Below, in pieces: positions 25,710 to 34,871 of a DNA stretch of 64,000 bases (positions are counted from its first letter, which is position 1; the number at the start of each line of letters is the position of its first letter). The translations under genes were made by a program, and so were the position numbers. The DNA is from Peribacillus sp. FSL H8-0477. GTDB taxonomy: Bacteria; Bacillota; Bacilli; Bacillales; DSM-1321. The notes under the pieces are model-generated. The model saw only the letters and a program-made list of their open reading frames with translations. It did no database searches and was not told where the DNA came from. The stretch is from positions 62,001 through 126,000 of the forward strand of contig NZ_JBBODE010000003.1 of assembly GCF_038002765.1 (NCBI RefSeq), given 5' to 3'.

Positions 25710-25755
25710 TCTAAGTGAGTAGAATTGGTATGGTTATCGGAAACTACCATTTCAT

Positions 25756-26568
25756 TTACTCCTTTTTCATGTTCTTTCCGAAAAATATTTCATCCATTTC
25801 TTCTTTAAGTTTGTTGGTAATTTCCTCAATTTCCGACGCAGCTAATTTATCCTTTTTGTAACCAAATAAATAATTATCCAGGTCAAATGCTTTTAGTCTG
25901 CATTTCGTGTGAAAAATATTTTCTTGGTATACATTTACATCAATCATATCGTATAAGTCTTTACTATCTTTTGGAATATAGTTTTGAATGGATTGGATGT
26001 CATGATCGATAAACAATTTACTGCCATTTTTGTCACGAGTAAAGCCCCTAACACGGTAGTCCATTGTCATAATATCAGTATCAAACGAATGAATTAAATA
26101 GTTTAATGCTTTTAGCGGCGAAATTTCACCACATGTTGAGACATCGATATCGGCACGAAAGGTACTAATTCCTTCGTTGGGATGGAATTCAGGATAGGTA
26201 TGGACCGTGATATGACTTTTATCTAGCTGCATTACAACGGATTCAGGCAGCGGACCTGGTGTTTCATCGTAAGAATCTAATGGTACTTCAACGACAGGAC
26301 CTTCTGATACAAGCATCGTTACACTGGCACCCTGGGGATAATAATCCTGTTGAGCTACATTTAATACATGTGCTCCAATGATATCTGTTACATTTTTCAG
26401 TATATTGGTCAATCTTTCCGCACTATACTGTTCATCGATATACGCTATGTAGGCTTCACGTTCAGCTTTTGTTTTTGTATAACAAATATCATACATATTA
26501 AAACTAAGTGATTTAGTTAAATTGTTAAATCCATGTAATTCAATTGTATTCGTTGCTGTGTACGTCAT
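25756..26568 (-). CDS. speD: S-adenosylmethionine decarboxylase proenzyme, E. coli type
   Basis: 270 residues from ATG 26568, with AAGGAGTGTCC upstream; the longer frame to 26619 has no such site. N-terminal [24 protein letters not shown] and the self-processing site [13 protein letters not shown] (Ser about residue 120 becomes the pyruvoyl group) mark the larger, E. coli-like SpeD rather than the short 125-residue Bacillus form. Cys in [13 protein letters not shown] lies at the active site. It makes the aminopropyl donor for spermidine. Confidence 0.94.
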   Translation of the reverse strand: MTYTATNTIELHGFNNLTKSLSFNMYDICYTKTKAEREAYIAYIDEQYSAERLTNILKNVTDIIGAHVLNVAQQDYYPQGASVTMLVSEGPVVEVPLDSYDETPGPLPESVVMQLDKSHITVHTYPEFHPNEGISTFRADIDVSTCGEISPLKALNYLIHSFDTDIMTMDYRVRGFTRDKNGSKLFIDHDIQSIQNYIPKDSKDLYDMIDVNVYQENIFHTKCRLKAFDLDNYLFGYKKDKLAASEIEEITNKLKEEMDEIFFGKNMKKE

Positions 26569-26640
26569 CTGGACACTCCTTAATCTGTTATAATATGTAG
26601 TATTTACCCTAATAATCAAAAGAAAAAACTGGACTCATAG

Positions 26641-26668
26641 AAAAAAGGCAGCATGTTTGAGCTGCCTT
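26641..26668 (-). terminator. terminator between the permease relic and speD
   Basis: AAGGCAGC/GCTGCCTT stem (26645-26652 and 26661-26668) with an A run on the left, that is a U run on the minus strand. A GC-rich hairpin with a T run in the other direction follows at about 26677-26700. Confidence 0.75.
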
Positions 26669-26719
26669 GACAATTTAAGCGGCCCTAGCCCGCTTTTTTT
26701 TCGTTTTTATCGGCGAAAG

Positions 26720-26850
26720 TCATTTTTCCAAACTCCCTAATAATAAATCGGCAAGTACAGCCGTACCATTTGAAGCACTGGTTCCACGTACGATGATATC
26801 CCCAAGTCCTCCGGCACCCACAAAGGTACCAATCGTAGAAGGAGTCCTTT
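26720..26850 (-). pseudogene. relic of an osmoprotectant ABC transporter permease (OpuB/OpuC type)
   Basis: The minus frame reads PSTIGTFVGAGGLGDIIVRG, then TSASNGTA, then VLADLLLGSLEK and a TGA at 26722-26720. This is the C-terminal end of glycine betaine/choline ABC permeases. About a dozen residues that normally stand between NGTA and the last helix are missing, and an in-frame stop lies just upstream. It is a short decayed remnant with no start codon. Confidence 0.75.
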
Positions 26851-26865
26851 TCTATTAAACTATAA

Positions 26866-26880
26866 TTGAAATCGCTTTCA
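26866..26880. promoter_or_regulatory. perfect cre box in the ligase/speD gap
   Basis: TTGAAATCGCTTTCA matches the CcpA consensus WTGNAANCGNWNNCA at every position. It lies 2 bp past the stop of the minus-strand ligase gene and about 300 bp upstream of speD. What it controls is unclear; it may belong to the vanished permease gene. Confidence 0.5.
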
Positions 26881-26881
26881 T

Positions 26882-28390
26882 TTAAGGATTAACGGTCTCT
26901 TTATCAAGTTTTTTCAAGGCCGTTTTGAGCATTTTACCTGTCCCTGATTTTGGGATTTCTTTTATGAAGATAATATAATCAGGTGTTTTATAGTGAACTA
27001 ATTTCTGTTTACAGTATTCCCGTAGTTCCTCTTCTTCTTGTTCCGTCTTCGTTACGACATAAGCCGCAATTTTTTCACCGAACACGGGATCCGGCCGTCC
27101 AATGATCGCACATTCAATCACATTAGGATGCGTATAAAGGACTTCTTCTATTTCTCGCGGATACACGTTGAATCCGCCTCTTATGATCATATCTTTCATT
27201 CTGTCCACAATAAAAATATAGCCGTCTTCGTCCGCATAGGCCAAATCTCCAGTATGCATCCAGCCATCTCGAATTGCATTTTCTGTCTCTTGAGGCTGTT
27301 TATAATAACCCTTCATCAAATTCGGGCCTCTAAAGATAATTTCTCCCACTTCTTTTGGTCCGACCGTATTTCCCTCAGGGTCCACTATTTTTAAGTTGAC
27401 GCCTGCCAGCGGAACACCGGTAGAACCAACCTTCTTAACTCCCTCTCTTGGTGAAGCGCAAAGCATAACGGTACTTTCAGTTAATCCGTAGCCTTCCGAT
27501 ATATCAACGTCCATTAATTGTTTGACTTTATCAATCACCTCTGCTGGAAGACTGGCTCCCCCTGATCCGGCAATGCGAAGTGCAGAAAAATCAAGTTCCG
27601 TAATATTCGGTGAGTGGATAAACATCGTATACATGGTTGGAACACCTAAGAAAATATTAATCTTATTTTTAGCAAGTTTATCAAGGATTGATACCGGTTC
27701 AAATCGTTCCTCGATATAAATCGTTCCTCCATGGGCGATATTGGCTAATACGCCTTGCAGCTTTGCATATGCATGGAATAGAGGCAGTACACAAAGAATT
27801 CGATCGCCTGGTTTTACCGAATTCGTCACCGCAGCTGCAATGGCCATCCAGTTTAAATTTGCGTGGGTGATCATTGCCCCTTTTGGAAATCCAGTCGTTC
27901 CTGATGTATAGATAATTTGTGCGGTTTCAGACCCATAACGCGGAACAAAACTCTCCATTTCAGGATAAGTCAAAAGCGATGCCCAAGAATGTTCGTCTGA
28001 GTCACCATAGCAGATGATTTCTTTCACGCTGGTCAACTCGTTTTTAACATGTTGAATAACAGAAAGAGACATCTCCTCTAACACTAGATATTCAGAATCA
28101 GAGTCATTGAGGATATAGGTAACTTCAGCTTCCTTAAATAATGGGTTCAGGGGAACAACTGTCCCTCCGTTAGCTAAAATAGCAAAATAGGTAATAATAT
28201 ATTCCGGCTTATTCGACATCATTAAACCGACCTTTGTATCTTCACTGACACCAAGAGCCTTGAGTCCTGAGGCCGCTTTACGTACTCGTTTCCCTAGCTC
28301 TTGATAACTGATTTCCTGATCGCGAAAAACAAGGGCAGGTATCTCTGGGTATCTTTCAACAGTCGATTGCAGCAATTCAATAATATTCAT
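26882..28390 (-). CDS. AMP-forming long-chain acyl-CoA ligase (FadD/LcfA-like)
   Basis: 502 residues from ATG 28390 (a GGGGG stretch lies 8 nt before; an upstream ATG at 28408 is an alternative). ANL motifs: A3 IIYTSGTTGFPKGAMITH, A5 EGYGLTESTVM, A7/A8 WMHTGDLAYADEDGYIFIVDRMKDMIIRGGFNVYP and the A10 lysine KSGTGKMLK. Last gene of the operon with SDR and enoyl-CoA hydratase. Together they would activate, hydrate and oxidise an acyl chain. Confidence 0.92.
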   Translation of the reverse strand: MNIIELLQSTVERYPEIPALVFRDQEISYQELGKRVRKAASGLKALGVSEDTKVGLMMSNKPEYIITYFAILANGGTVVPLNPLFKEAEVTYILNDSDSEYLVLEEMSLSVIQHVKNELTSVKEIICYGDSDEHSWASLLTYPEMESFVPRYGSETAQIIYTSGTTGFPKGAMITHANLNWMAIAAAVTNSVKPGDRILCVLPLFHAYAKLQGVLANIAHGGTIYIEERFEPVSILDKLAKNKINIFLGVPTMYTMFIHSPNITELDFSALRIAGSGGASLPAEVIDKVKQLMDVDISEGYGLTESTVMLCASPREGVKKVGSTGVPLAGVNLKIVDPEGNTVGPKEVGEIIFRGPNLMKGYYKQPQETENAIRDGWMHTGDLAYADEDGYIFIVDRMKDMIIRGGFNVYPREIEEVLYTHPNVIECAIIGRPDPVFGEKIAAYVVTKTEQEEEELREYCKQKLVHYKTPDYIIFIKEIPKSGTGKMLKTALKKLDKETVNP

Positions 28391-28512
28391 CCTTTTTACC
28401 CCCAACATAATTAGTTTTCTTCAAACAGCAAGTTCATTTGTACGTATTGCACCTTTCACATGCTGTTTAATCTCAAAATGTTGGTATTGTAAGGTGCTTT
28501 CTTAATTGGAAA

Positions 28513-29286
28513 TCAGCGATTAAACTGTGGAGTACGTTTTTCCAAAAATGCTTGAACACCTTCCTTGGCACCCTTAGATTGAAAAATTTCTTGAAATAGT
28601 TCTGTCTCCAGCTGAATCCCATCTTCAATCTGTTTTTCCATTCCCTCGTCTACTGCTTGTTTAATCATCGCCAAAGCTTCAAGAGAGTGGCGTGCTATAC
28701 GCATGGCAAGCTTAGCTGCCTCTTCCATTCCCTTTCCTTTTGGTACAACTGTACTAACTAAACCAATCTCTTTAGCTTCCTGAGCTGTTATCGGGTCCCC
28801 AGTAAACATAAGCTCCTTGGCTTTTGTCTTCCCAATTAAGCGAGGCAGACGCTGTGTTCCCCCTCCTCCAGGAAAAATACCTAATTTAATTTCCGGGAGA
28901 CCAATCTGTACATGTTCTTCAGCAATTCTAAAATCACAGGTCAGAGCTAATTCACATCCACCGCCAAGTGTAATCCCGTTTAACATCGCGATTGTTGGTT
29001 TATGAAGTGACGCTATTAGATTAAGAGTCTCATGTGTTTTGATTGAACCCGACTTCATGTTACCGCCAAGTTTTTCAGGAAATTCTTTAATATCCGCACC
29101 TGCCATGAATGCTCTATCGCCTGCTCCTGTCAAAATGACGACGATAATATCAGGGTCACCCGCAATTGTCGTAAAGACGTCGTGTAACTGTTCAACCACT
29201 TTGCTTCCAAGTACATTCAATGGTGGATTATTAATTGTAACCGTTGCGAATCCTTCCTGCTTTTCATAAGTGACTAGCTTTTCCAT
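28513..29286 (-). CDS. enoyl-CoA hydratase/isomerase (crotonase family)
   Basis: 257 residues from ATG 29286, behind GAGGGGGAG. Oxyanion-hole segments are RAFMAGADIKEFP and LNGITLGGGCELALTCDFRIA. The catalytic Glu lies in GLPEIKLGIFPGGGGTQRLPRLIG. It adds water to 2-enoyl-CoA. It lies between the SDR and the ligase in the operon, consistent with one beta-oxidation-like pathway. Confidence 0.93.
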   Translation of the reverse strand: MEKLVTYEKQEGFATVTINNPPLNVLGSKVVEQLHDVFTTIAGDPDIIVVILTGAGDRAFMAGADIKEFPEKLGGNMKSGSIKTHETLNLIASLHKPTIAMLNGITLGGGCELALTCDFRIAEEHVQIGLPEIKLGIFPGGGGTQRLPRLIGKTKAKELMFTGDPITAQEAKEIGLVSTVVPKGKGMEEAAKLAMRIARHSLEALAMIKQAVDEGMEKQIEDGIQLETELFQEIFQSKGAKEGVQAFLEKRTPQFNR

Positions 29287-29349
29287 CTTTCTCCCCCTCA
29301 TTATTTAATTTCACAAAATCAAATACAGCAAATTATTCGTTTAGCTGAC

Positions 29350-30120
29350 TTACTTTGGCTGCATTCTAATGGCTCCATCAAGGCGGATGACTTCTCCGTT
29401 AAGCATCGTATTTTCGACGATTCCTTGAACCAGCTGTGCATATTCTTCTGGATAGCCAAGTCTCTGAGGGAAAGGTACCATGGCTCCAAGTGCTTCACGC
29501 ACCTTATCGGATGCAGCTGCAAACAGCGGTGTCTCAAACAACCCTGGAGCAATTGTCATACAACGGATACCATAGCGAGCTAATTCTCGTGCAATCGGAA
29601 GCGTCATTCCCACAAGTCCCCCTTTTGAGGCACTGTATGCGACTTGACCGATTTGCCCATCAAAAGCGGCAACCGATGCTGTGTTAATAATGACCCCTCG
29701 CTCTCCTTTTTCATCTGGTTCATTTAAGGACATTCTCTCGACTGCCAGTCTAATCACATTAAAGGTACCAATTAAATTAACTTCTATGACTTTTTGGAAG
29801 GTTCCTAGATCATGAGCAACCCCCTTGTTCAACACCTTTGATGCAGCTCCGATTCCCGCACAATTTACTAGGATCTGAAACTCACCAAAATGTTCAACTG
29901 CTTGGTCAAGGGTGTGACGTACTTCTTCTTCACTTGTTACATTCGTTTTGACAAACAAGACCTTTTCACTGCCATGCTTTTCAATCAGTTTATTAGCCTT
30001 TTCTTCAGATAAATCGATGATAACTGCTTTTCCTCCATGCTGAATAATGTTCTCGACTGTTGCTTCTCCAAGACCAGATGCACCACCTGTAACTAATGCC
30101 ACTTTATTAGAAATTTTCAT
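29350..30120 (-). CDS. short-chain 3-hydroxyacyl-CoA dehydrogenase (HSD10-like SDR)
   Basis: 256 residues from ATG 30120, with GGAGG upstream; the frame open to 30222 is leader. Motifs [12 protein letters not shown] (cofactor), NCAGIG, Ser in INTASVAAF and YSASKGG (YxxxK). [22 protein letters not shown] is typical of the HSD17B10/2-methyl-3-hydroxybutyryl-CoA dehydrogenase group, so branched or short acyl-CoA are plausible substrates. First gene after the sigma-54 promoter at 30236-30252. Confidence 0.9.
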   Translation of the reverse strand: MKISNKVALVTGGASGLGEATVENIIQHGGKAVIIDLSEEKANKLIEKHGSEKVLFVKTNVTSEEEVRHTLDQAVEHFGEFQILVNCAGIGAASKVLNKGVAHDLGTFQKVIEVNLIGTFNVIRLAVERMSLNEPDEKGERGVIINTASVAAFDGQIGQVAYSASKGGLVGMTLPIARELARYGIRCMTIAPGLFETPLFAAASDKVREALGAMVPFPQRLGYPEEYAQLVQGIVENTMLNGEVIRLDGAIRMQPK

Positions 30121-30235
30121 TGTAAATCCTCCATGTTTTTGATTATTTAGCGAGTAGTTCCGTTGATTATGTGTATCTCCCTCACCAGTACGATTTGCTG
30201 TTTTATGTAAAATTTCACCCAACGTTTAGATAATA

Positions 30236-30252
30236 TGCAATAACTATGCCAA
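30236..30252 (-). promoter_or_regulatory. sigma-54 (-24/-12) promoter for the SDR-hydratase-ligase operon
   Basis: Minus strand TTGGCATAGTTATTGCA: TGGCA at -24 and TTGCA at -12 with the required 10 nt between GG and GC. Predicted start near 30225, about 105 nt before the SDR ATG. The activator gene lies directly upstream. Confidence 0.8.
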
Positions 30253-30262
30253 CAGAGATATA

Positions 30263-30277
30263 ATGTAAGCGGTTACT
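30263..30277 (-). promoter_or_regulatory. cre box between enhancer repeats and sigma-54 promoter
   Basis: ATGTAAGCGGTTACT fits the CcpA consensus WTGNAANCGNWNNCW at every position. It lies 11 bp upstream of the -24 element, where bound CcpA could block looping by the activator. Similar sigma-54/CcpA double control is known for the Bacillus aco operon. Confidence 0.65.
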
Positions 30278-30319
30278 AAAATATCCCTATATTCTTCTTT
30301 TTATCTGTATTCCATAGCA

Positions 30320-30366
30320 TGTAACAGTGTAATGGTGTAAACCATATTTGTGTAATAGTGTAACTG
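30320..30366 (-). promoter_or_regulatory. TGTAA repeat cluster, probable upstream activator sequence
   Basis: Plus-strand words TGTAACAG, TGTAATGG, TGTAAACC (30320-30343, directly abutting), then 7 nt, then TGTAATAG, TGTAACTG (30351-30366). The block is about 70-115 bp upstream of the -24 box and just after the activator stop codon. It has the position and repeat structure of an enhancer bound by a sigma-54 activator. Confidence 0.65.
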
Positions 30367-30367
30367 T

Positions 30368-32278
30368 TCATTGATTAATCTTCATTTCATTAATTTCTTT
30401 AAGCTTCCTGTAGATAGTAACCCGAGAAACATTGAGGAATTGAGCTGTCTTGGTAATATTGCCTTCATTATTTTGAAGTACACGACTGAGTTCTTGGTGT
30501 GTAAACTGATTTTTTACTGTTTTATTTCGACTATAAAAATCTCCTGCTCCACCTTCCTCAGCGAACATGTCCTCCGGCAAATCATTTATCGTTATCATTG
30601 ATTCTTCGGCATAAAATGCGGCGTGCTCTATTGTATTTTTCAACTGACGGATATTTCCCGGCCATGGAAAGGCGTCAAAGAAATCTTTCACTTCTTCACT
30701 AATCGTCAATGGTTTATCGTGGCCCGCTTGTTGGTTGAGAAAATGCTTAACCAGGATTGGAATATCGCCCCTTCGCTTTCTTACCGGTGGAATGCGAAGA
30801 TGAATGACATTTAAACGATAATATAAATCTTCTCGAAAGTTTCCCGCACTCACTTCCTGCAGTAAGTTTTTATTGGTCGCAGCAATGACCTGTACATCAA
30901 TGCGTACCGGCTTGCTGCCTCCTACTGGTACCACCGTTCTTTCTTCTAAGATCCTCAATAAAAACGCTTGTGCTTCAAGCGGCAGATCTCCAATTTCATC
31001 TAAAAAAATGGTTCCTTGATGGGCTAATGTGAATTTACCAGGATTCCCTTTAGGATTTGCACCTGTAAAGGCACCCCCTGCATAGCCAAACATTTCACTA
31101 GCAGCCAATTCACGAGTAACAGCACCACAATTAATTTCGATAAATGCTCCTTGACGGGTTCCATGAGCGTGTATTGATTGAGCAAACATTTCTTTTCCCG
31201 TACCCGTCTCCCCCGTAAGTAGAACAGTCTTTTCGTAAAGTGCGGCTTTTTTAGCTAATGATATAACTTTATGCATGTCCTTATGCTCCGTGATAATGGA
31301 AGAAAACTGGTATCTTGTGCCCTCTTTTTTTCTTTTCGAAAGAGCCTCTCTCCTATTTACTTGATCAAATACGGCAATTCCACCGTATAAATTGGCACCT
31401 ATTTTATATGGCTGCACCCTTATTTTCCATTCTATTCCGTATTTAGTATATGGATAGTCTGTTTGTGCCAAAAATGGATTGCCTTCAATGAAGGTAGAGA
31501 ATACATCGCCTATTTTCAGAGAAAAAGCCTGTTGAGCCGCTTGATTAAAAAAAGTAATTCGCCCAGCATTATTAAAAACAGTAAACGGTGCTTTCGAATT
31601 ATTAAACAGAGATTGTAGAGCAAAGTTATTATGCTTTATTAAGGTATCACTTATTTGCCGTTCAATCTTATGTCCAATGGTAACTGTACTGAATAAATCC
31701 TGAACTCCCATCTTATTTTTTCCTTTTGCCAGCGTTAAGACACCGATAACTTCTCGTGTGAAGGGATCTCGAATAGGCGCTGCGGAAGAAAATAGATGGT
31801 GTAAGTTTCGACAAAAATGTTCTTCTGCAAATATTTGTAATGGTTTTTTCTCAAAAAGAGCTGTCCCGGCAGCATTCGTTCCTTGGCTTTCTTCCAACCA
31901 ATTCGATCCTAAGGGTATTTGGTCTTTAATACTATGGCTCGCAGATAGATGAATGAGGTTTCCTTCGGCGTTAATCAATCCCAGCACAAGCTCTTCATTT
32001 GATCTTGATTCGATGATTCGTGCTGTCAGAGGAATTGCAATATCCGTTAATAAGTGGTTTTCTTCTTTGCTTGGAATTGATTCATTATGGGTGGGGACTG
32101 AATGGCTTAAAGGATTTAGGCCATACTGAAGACATCTTTTCCAAGATGATGTGATCGTAGTTCGTTGGTTTTCAGGAAACTTCCCTGTTTCTATTAAGTA
32201 CTCCCAGTCTTCACGAATTTTTCTTTCATAATGTTCCTTATTATTCAACACTTCTTCGTTGATTAATGAGTCAAACAT
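30368..32278 (-). CDS. sigma-54-dependent transcriptional activator (AcoR-like: GAF, PAS-like, AAA+, Fis HTH)
   Basis: 636 residues from ATG 32278, with GGAGGTCC upstream. The N-terminal third is a GAF-type sensor (LVLGLINAEGNLIHLSASHS, SAAPIRDPFTREVIGVLTLAKG). A PAS-like segment follows at about 225-300 (APFTVFNNAGRITFFNQAAQQAF). The central AAA+ domain has Walker A GETGTGKE, the sigma-54 contact loop GAFTGANPKG, Walker B TIFLDEIGDLP and the Arg-rich sensor region. The C terminus is a Fis-type HTH (GNITKTAQFLNVSRVTIYRKLKEI). It should activate the flanking acyl-CoA operons with SigL when a small ligand is sensed. Confidence 0.93.
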   Translation of the reverse strand: MFDSLINEEVLNNKEHYERKIREDWEYLIETGKFPENQRTTITSSWKRCLQYGLNPLSHSVPTHNESIPSKEENHLLTDIAIPLTARIIESRSNEELVLGLINAEGNLIHLSASHSIKDQIPLGSNWLEESQGTNAAGTALFEKKPLQIFAEEHFCRNLHHLFSSAAPIRDPFTREVIGVLTLAKGKNKMGVQDLFSTVTIGHKIERQISDTLIKHNNFALQSLFNNSKAPFTVFNNAGRITFFNQAAQQAFSLKIGDVFSTFIEGNPFLAQTDYPYTKYGIEWKIRVQPYKIGANLYGGIAVFDQVNRREALSKRKKEGTRYQFSSIITEHKDMHKVISLAKKAALYEKTVLLTGETGTGKEMFAQSIHAHGTRQGAFIEINCGAVTRELAASEMFGYAGGAFTGANPKGNPGKFTLAHQGTIFLDEIGDLPLEAQAFLLRILEERTVVPVGGSKPVRIDVQVIAATNKNLLQEVSAGNFREDLYYRLNVIHLRIPPVRKRRGDIPILVKHFLNQQAGHDKPLTISEEVKDFFDAFPWPGNIRQLKNTIEHAAFYAEESMITINDLPEDMFAEEGGAGDFYSRNKTVKNQFTHQELSRVLQNNEGNITKTAQFLNVSRVTIYRKLKEINEMKINQ

Positions 32279-32302
32279 AAGGACCTCCATTCCTGTTTAT
32301 AA

Positions 32303-32327
32303 AGCACGGAACCAACGTTTCCGTGCT
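32303..32327 (-). terminator. hairpin after or before the NAD(P)-binding protein and activator genes
   Basis: AGCACGGAA/TTCCGTGCT, 9-bp perfect stem, 7-nt loop. It lies between 32278 (activator start) and 32345 (stop of the upstream gene); it probably ends the upstream gene, with only a modest U-rich flank. Confidence 0.65.
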
Positions 32328-32344
32328 GTTTAGTTGACAAATGG

Positions 32345-33010
32345 TTAACTTGAACCCAATCGTTCAACGTCTTTTGACGAATATACATGGGTCCCTTGTT
32401 GGGTAGTCTGGGCGGTTTTAAACATTGCAGCTGCTACGGTTGCGGCATGAATGGGGCGGTATGGCTGTAAGGGGCCAATCATGATTCTAGCAAGAAAGTT
32501 GCTTGCTTTTCCCATCATTGCTTCTCCCAGCCTGAATTCTTTTCGATCACCAAGCAGCAAAGAAGGTCTAAATATATGAAGAGAGGGTAATCCCATACTT
32601 TTTAAGGTTTCCTCTACCTCTCCTTTGACACGGCTGTAGAATACACGAGACCTTGGATCAGCACCAGCTGCTGTAATGATCAACAGTTTTTCCATGTTTC
32701 CTCGCTTAGCTAGTTTAGCCGCTTTCACAACATACTCATAATCCACCGTCCGAAATGCTTCTTTGGTTTTCGCCGCTTTTATAGTGGTTCCTAAACAAAT
32801 ATAAACATCTTGTACTTGGAACAGATCTGCATATTTTTCGAGTTGGTCAAAATCAATAACTTGTTGATTTATCGTCTGATCCGGAAGATTAATCGGTCGT
32901 CTTGTCAGCAGATTAATGGTCTGATAATACTTGCGTGCACTGATTAGTTTGACAAGTTCCGTACCAACCATTCCTGTAGCGCCTAAGACTAATGCTGTTT
33001 TTTGTGACAT
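32345..33010 (-). CDS. NAD(P)-binding oxidoreductase, atypical SDR (HTATIP2/YtfG-like)
   Basis: 221 residues. N-terminal dinucleotide motif LVLGATGMVGTELVKLI. Further in: DVYICLGTTIKAAKTKEAFRTVDYEYVVKAAKLAKRG and HIFRPSLLLGDRKEFRLGE. These are the marks of the extended/atypical SDR group related to HTATIP2. The YxxxK pair appears as YSRVKGEVEE. Physiological substrate unknown. Not obviously linked to its neighbours. Confidence 0.87.
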   Translation of the reverse strand: MSQKTALVLGATGMVGTELVKLISARKYYQTINLLTRRPINLPDQTINQQVIDFDQLEKYADLFQVQDVYICLGTTIKAAKTKEAFRTVDYEYVVKAAKLAKRGNMEKLLIITAAGADPRSRVFYSRVKGEVEETLKSMGLPSLHIFRPSLLLGDRKEFRLGEAMMGKASNFLARIMIGPLQPYRPIHAATVAAAMFKTAQTTQQGTHVYSSKDVERLGSS

Positions 33011-33044
33011 GTCTATTCCAGTCCTTTTTTGTTTGATTAGTCTA

Positions 33045-33623
33045 TTATAACAGGTGTGTGGTTTGATTATATTCGTGAATGTTCCAGCTGTTAAACTGAA
33101 ATTCTATTTTACTTAAACAAGCATTCTGCAATCTTGTATGATTGGATTCGATGATTCCTGAAGACAGACTATTCAATAACGCCTTAATCACTGCTCCATG
33201 AGCCACTAAAACAACTCGTTTATTCGGGTAAGCTTCTTGAATCTTACATAGTCCATCCATAATTCGGTTATCAAAAAGCTCCCGTTTTTCTTTATTCGGA
33301 TATCGTTTATCCGGATAAGCCATCCTTTTTTCTGTAAAAGTCATTCCTTCCGCATCACCATAATCACGTTCGATAAATTCCACCATCGTCAGGATTGTCG
33401 GTTGAACGATGTAAGAACTGATAATTTCGGCTGTTTCTACCGCCCGTTTAAGCGGACTGGATATAATAACATCCCAATCTGATTTAGCTAGATACATTCC
33501 ACATTGGTTAGCTTGCGTTCTTCCTTTATCGTTTAGGGGAATATCCGTCTTTCCCTGTAATCTGCCACAAGCATTCCAATCCGTCTCTCCATGCCTTACT
33601 AAACAAATGGTTGTAATACCCAT
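33045..33623 (-). CDS. histidine phosphatase family protein (PhoE/GpmB-like)
   Basis: 192 residues from ATG 33623, behind AAAGGATTG. Phosphohistidine motif CLVRHGETDWNACGRLQG, acceptor Arg in SSPLKRAVETAEII, acid Glu in VEFIERDYGDAEG and the second His in LVAHGAVIKALL. The family dephosphorylates phosphate esters, with broad specificity in PhoE. Single gene. Confidence 0.9.
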   Translation of the reverse strand: MGITTICLVRHGETDWNACGRLQGKTDIPLNDKGRTQANQCGMYLAKSDWDVIISSPLKRAVETAEIISSYIVQPTILTMVEFIERDYGDAEGMTFTEKRMAYPDKRYPNKEKRELFDNRIMDGLCKIQEAYPNKRVVLVAHGAVIKALLNSLSSGIIESNHTRLQNACLSKIEFQFNSWNIHEYNQTTHLL

Positions 33624-33913
33624 CAATCCTTTCTTAACTAATAGTGGTTATTTATTATTATACATTTTTAACAGAATAATCAAACTATTTACCTGCAAAA
33701 AAAGGAATAAATTTTATCTTTCTTCAAAAACTGCAGTTAATCAAGACAACCGCCATTTACCCATCTAAATTTCGGCTTTTTTTGCTATTTTTGTGAAACT
33801 TGCAGTATTTTCAAACGTTTTAAGAGCTTTTGTCACTCGGCAGGAATATCTAAAAGGGTTTGCAGAATATAGTCTACATCTGATTTTTTAAACTATTTCA
33901 ATAAGGGGCTGAC

Positions 33914-34846
33914 ATGATGGTAAATGATTTGATTAACAGAGCTTACACAATTCAAGATGTTGCTAAACGAATTAATACTGGTGTTGGAACGATTAGACAA
34001 TGGGAAAAGGATTTAAAGGGTTTGTTGACGATTCCCCGTTCAAAGCAAGGAGCGAGGTTTTATACGGAAAAAGAAATTTCCATGCTTGAAAAGATTAAGG
34101 ATATGCGGGCAAAAAATCTGAGTAAAGAGATGATACGAATGATTTTAGAAAAAAATTCTGAAGAAAGTGAAGCCGCTGCGGGTCCTGTAGAAACTCTATT
34201 GCCGAAAAAAGCTGCAACTGAACTTAAAACAAGTCCCCCAGAAACTGAAGTAACGGACTTTGAAAAGTTCTACTCAGCGATGGAATTGTATAAAAAAGAT
34301 TTACTGACTGATATTAAACAGGTTATGCAGACTAATGTCCAAAGTATGATGGATGAATTAAAAAATGATATTTATCAGGGCTCGCTAGACACAGTACAGA
34401 GCGTTTCAAAATCAATTCACCGATCTAATGAGAAGAGAAAGGAAGAAATTAATCGGCTGACAGATACGATTATTAATACACATGAACTTACTTCTGAAAC
34501 GTATGGAACACTCACAACCAGCATTACCAAAGCTTCCGAAGAAACCATAGAACGACTCTCTAAAAAGATTACTAGATCATCAAAAGACTATAACAATACG
34601 ATGAGTAAGGCTGCTATGACCGTTAAAGAAGCTCATAAAGAAATCCAGAACGTGTCCAATGTCTTTCATGATGAACAAGAGCATTTCGTGGAAACCATGA
34701 CACAGAATCTAAAAGAATTAACGTTCGCCATACGCGATCGAGAGGATGCTTTTCAGGATATGGTTTCTTCTTTTAGAAAAGCAGCTGCAGGAAAGGATAA
34801 GAAATCATGGTGGAAACTCTTCGGTGCGAAACCGATAAAAAAATAA
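33914..34846 (+). CDS. MerR-type HTH protein with long coiled coil
   Basis: 310 residues. Residues about 8-78 are a MerR-like winged helix (YTIQDVAKRINTGVGTIRQWEKDL, then RFYTEKEISMLEKIKDMR). The rest is long charged helix (about 105-295: KKDLLTDIKQVMQTNVQSMM, HRSNEKRKEEINRLTDTI), ending in FRKAAAGKDKKSWWKLFGAKPIKK. There is no ligand-binding domain. The layout recalls RacA and plasmid/phage-type MerR-coiled-coil proteins that bridge DNA to other structures, but it is longer than RacA and the match is only architectural. Confidence 0.75.
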   Translation: MMVNDLINRAYTIQDVAKRINTGVGTIRQWEKDLKGLLTIPRSKQGARFYTEKEISMLEKIKDMRAKNLSKEMIRMILEKNSEESEAAAGPVETLLPKKAATELKTSPPETEVTDFEKFYSAMELYKKDLLTDIKQVMQTNVQSMMDELKNDIYQGSLDTVQSVSKSIHRSNEKRKEEINRLTDTIINTHELTSETYGTLTTSITKASEETIERLSKKITRSSKDYNNTMSKAAMTVKEAHKEIQNVSNVFHDEQEHFVETMTQNLKELTFAIRDREDAFQDMVSSFRKAAAGKDKKSWWKLFGAKPIKK

Positions 34847-34871
34847 ACGACTTCCCAATGGAAAGCCGTTT

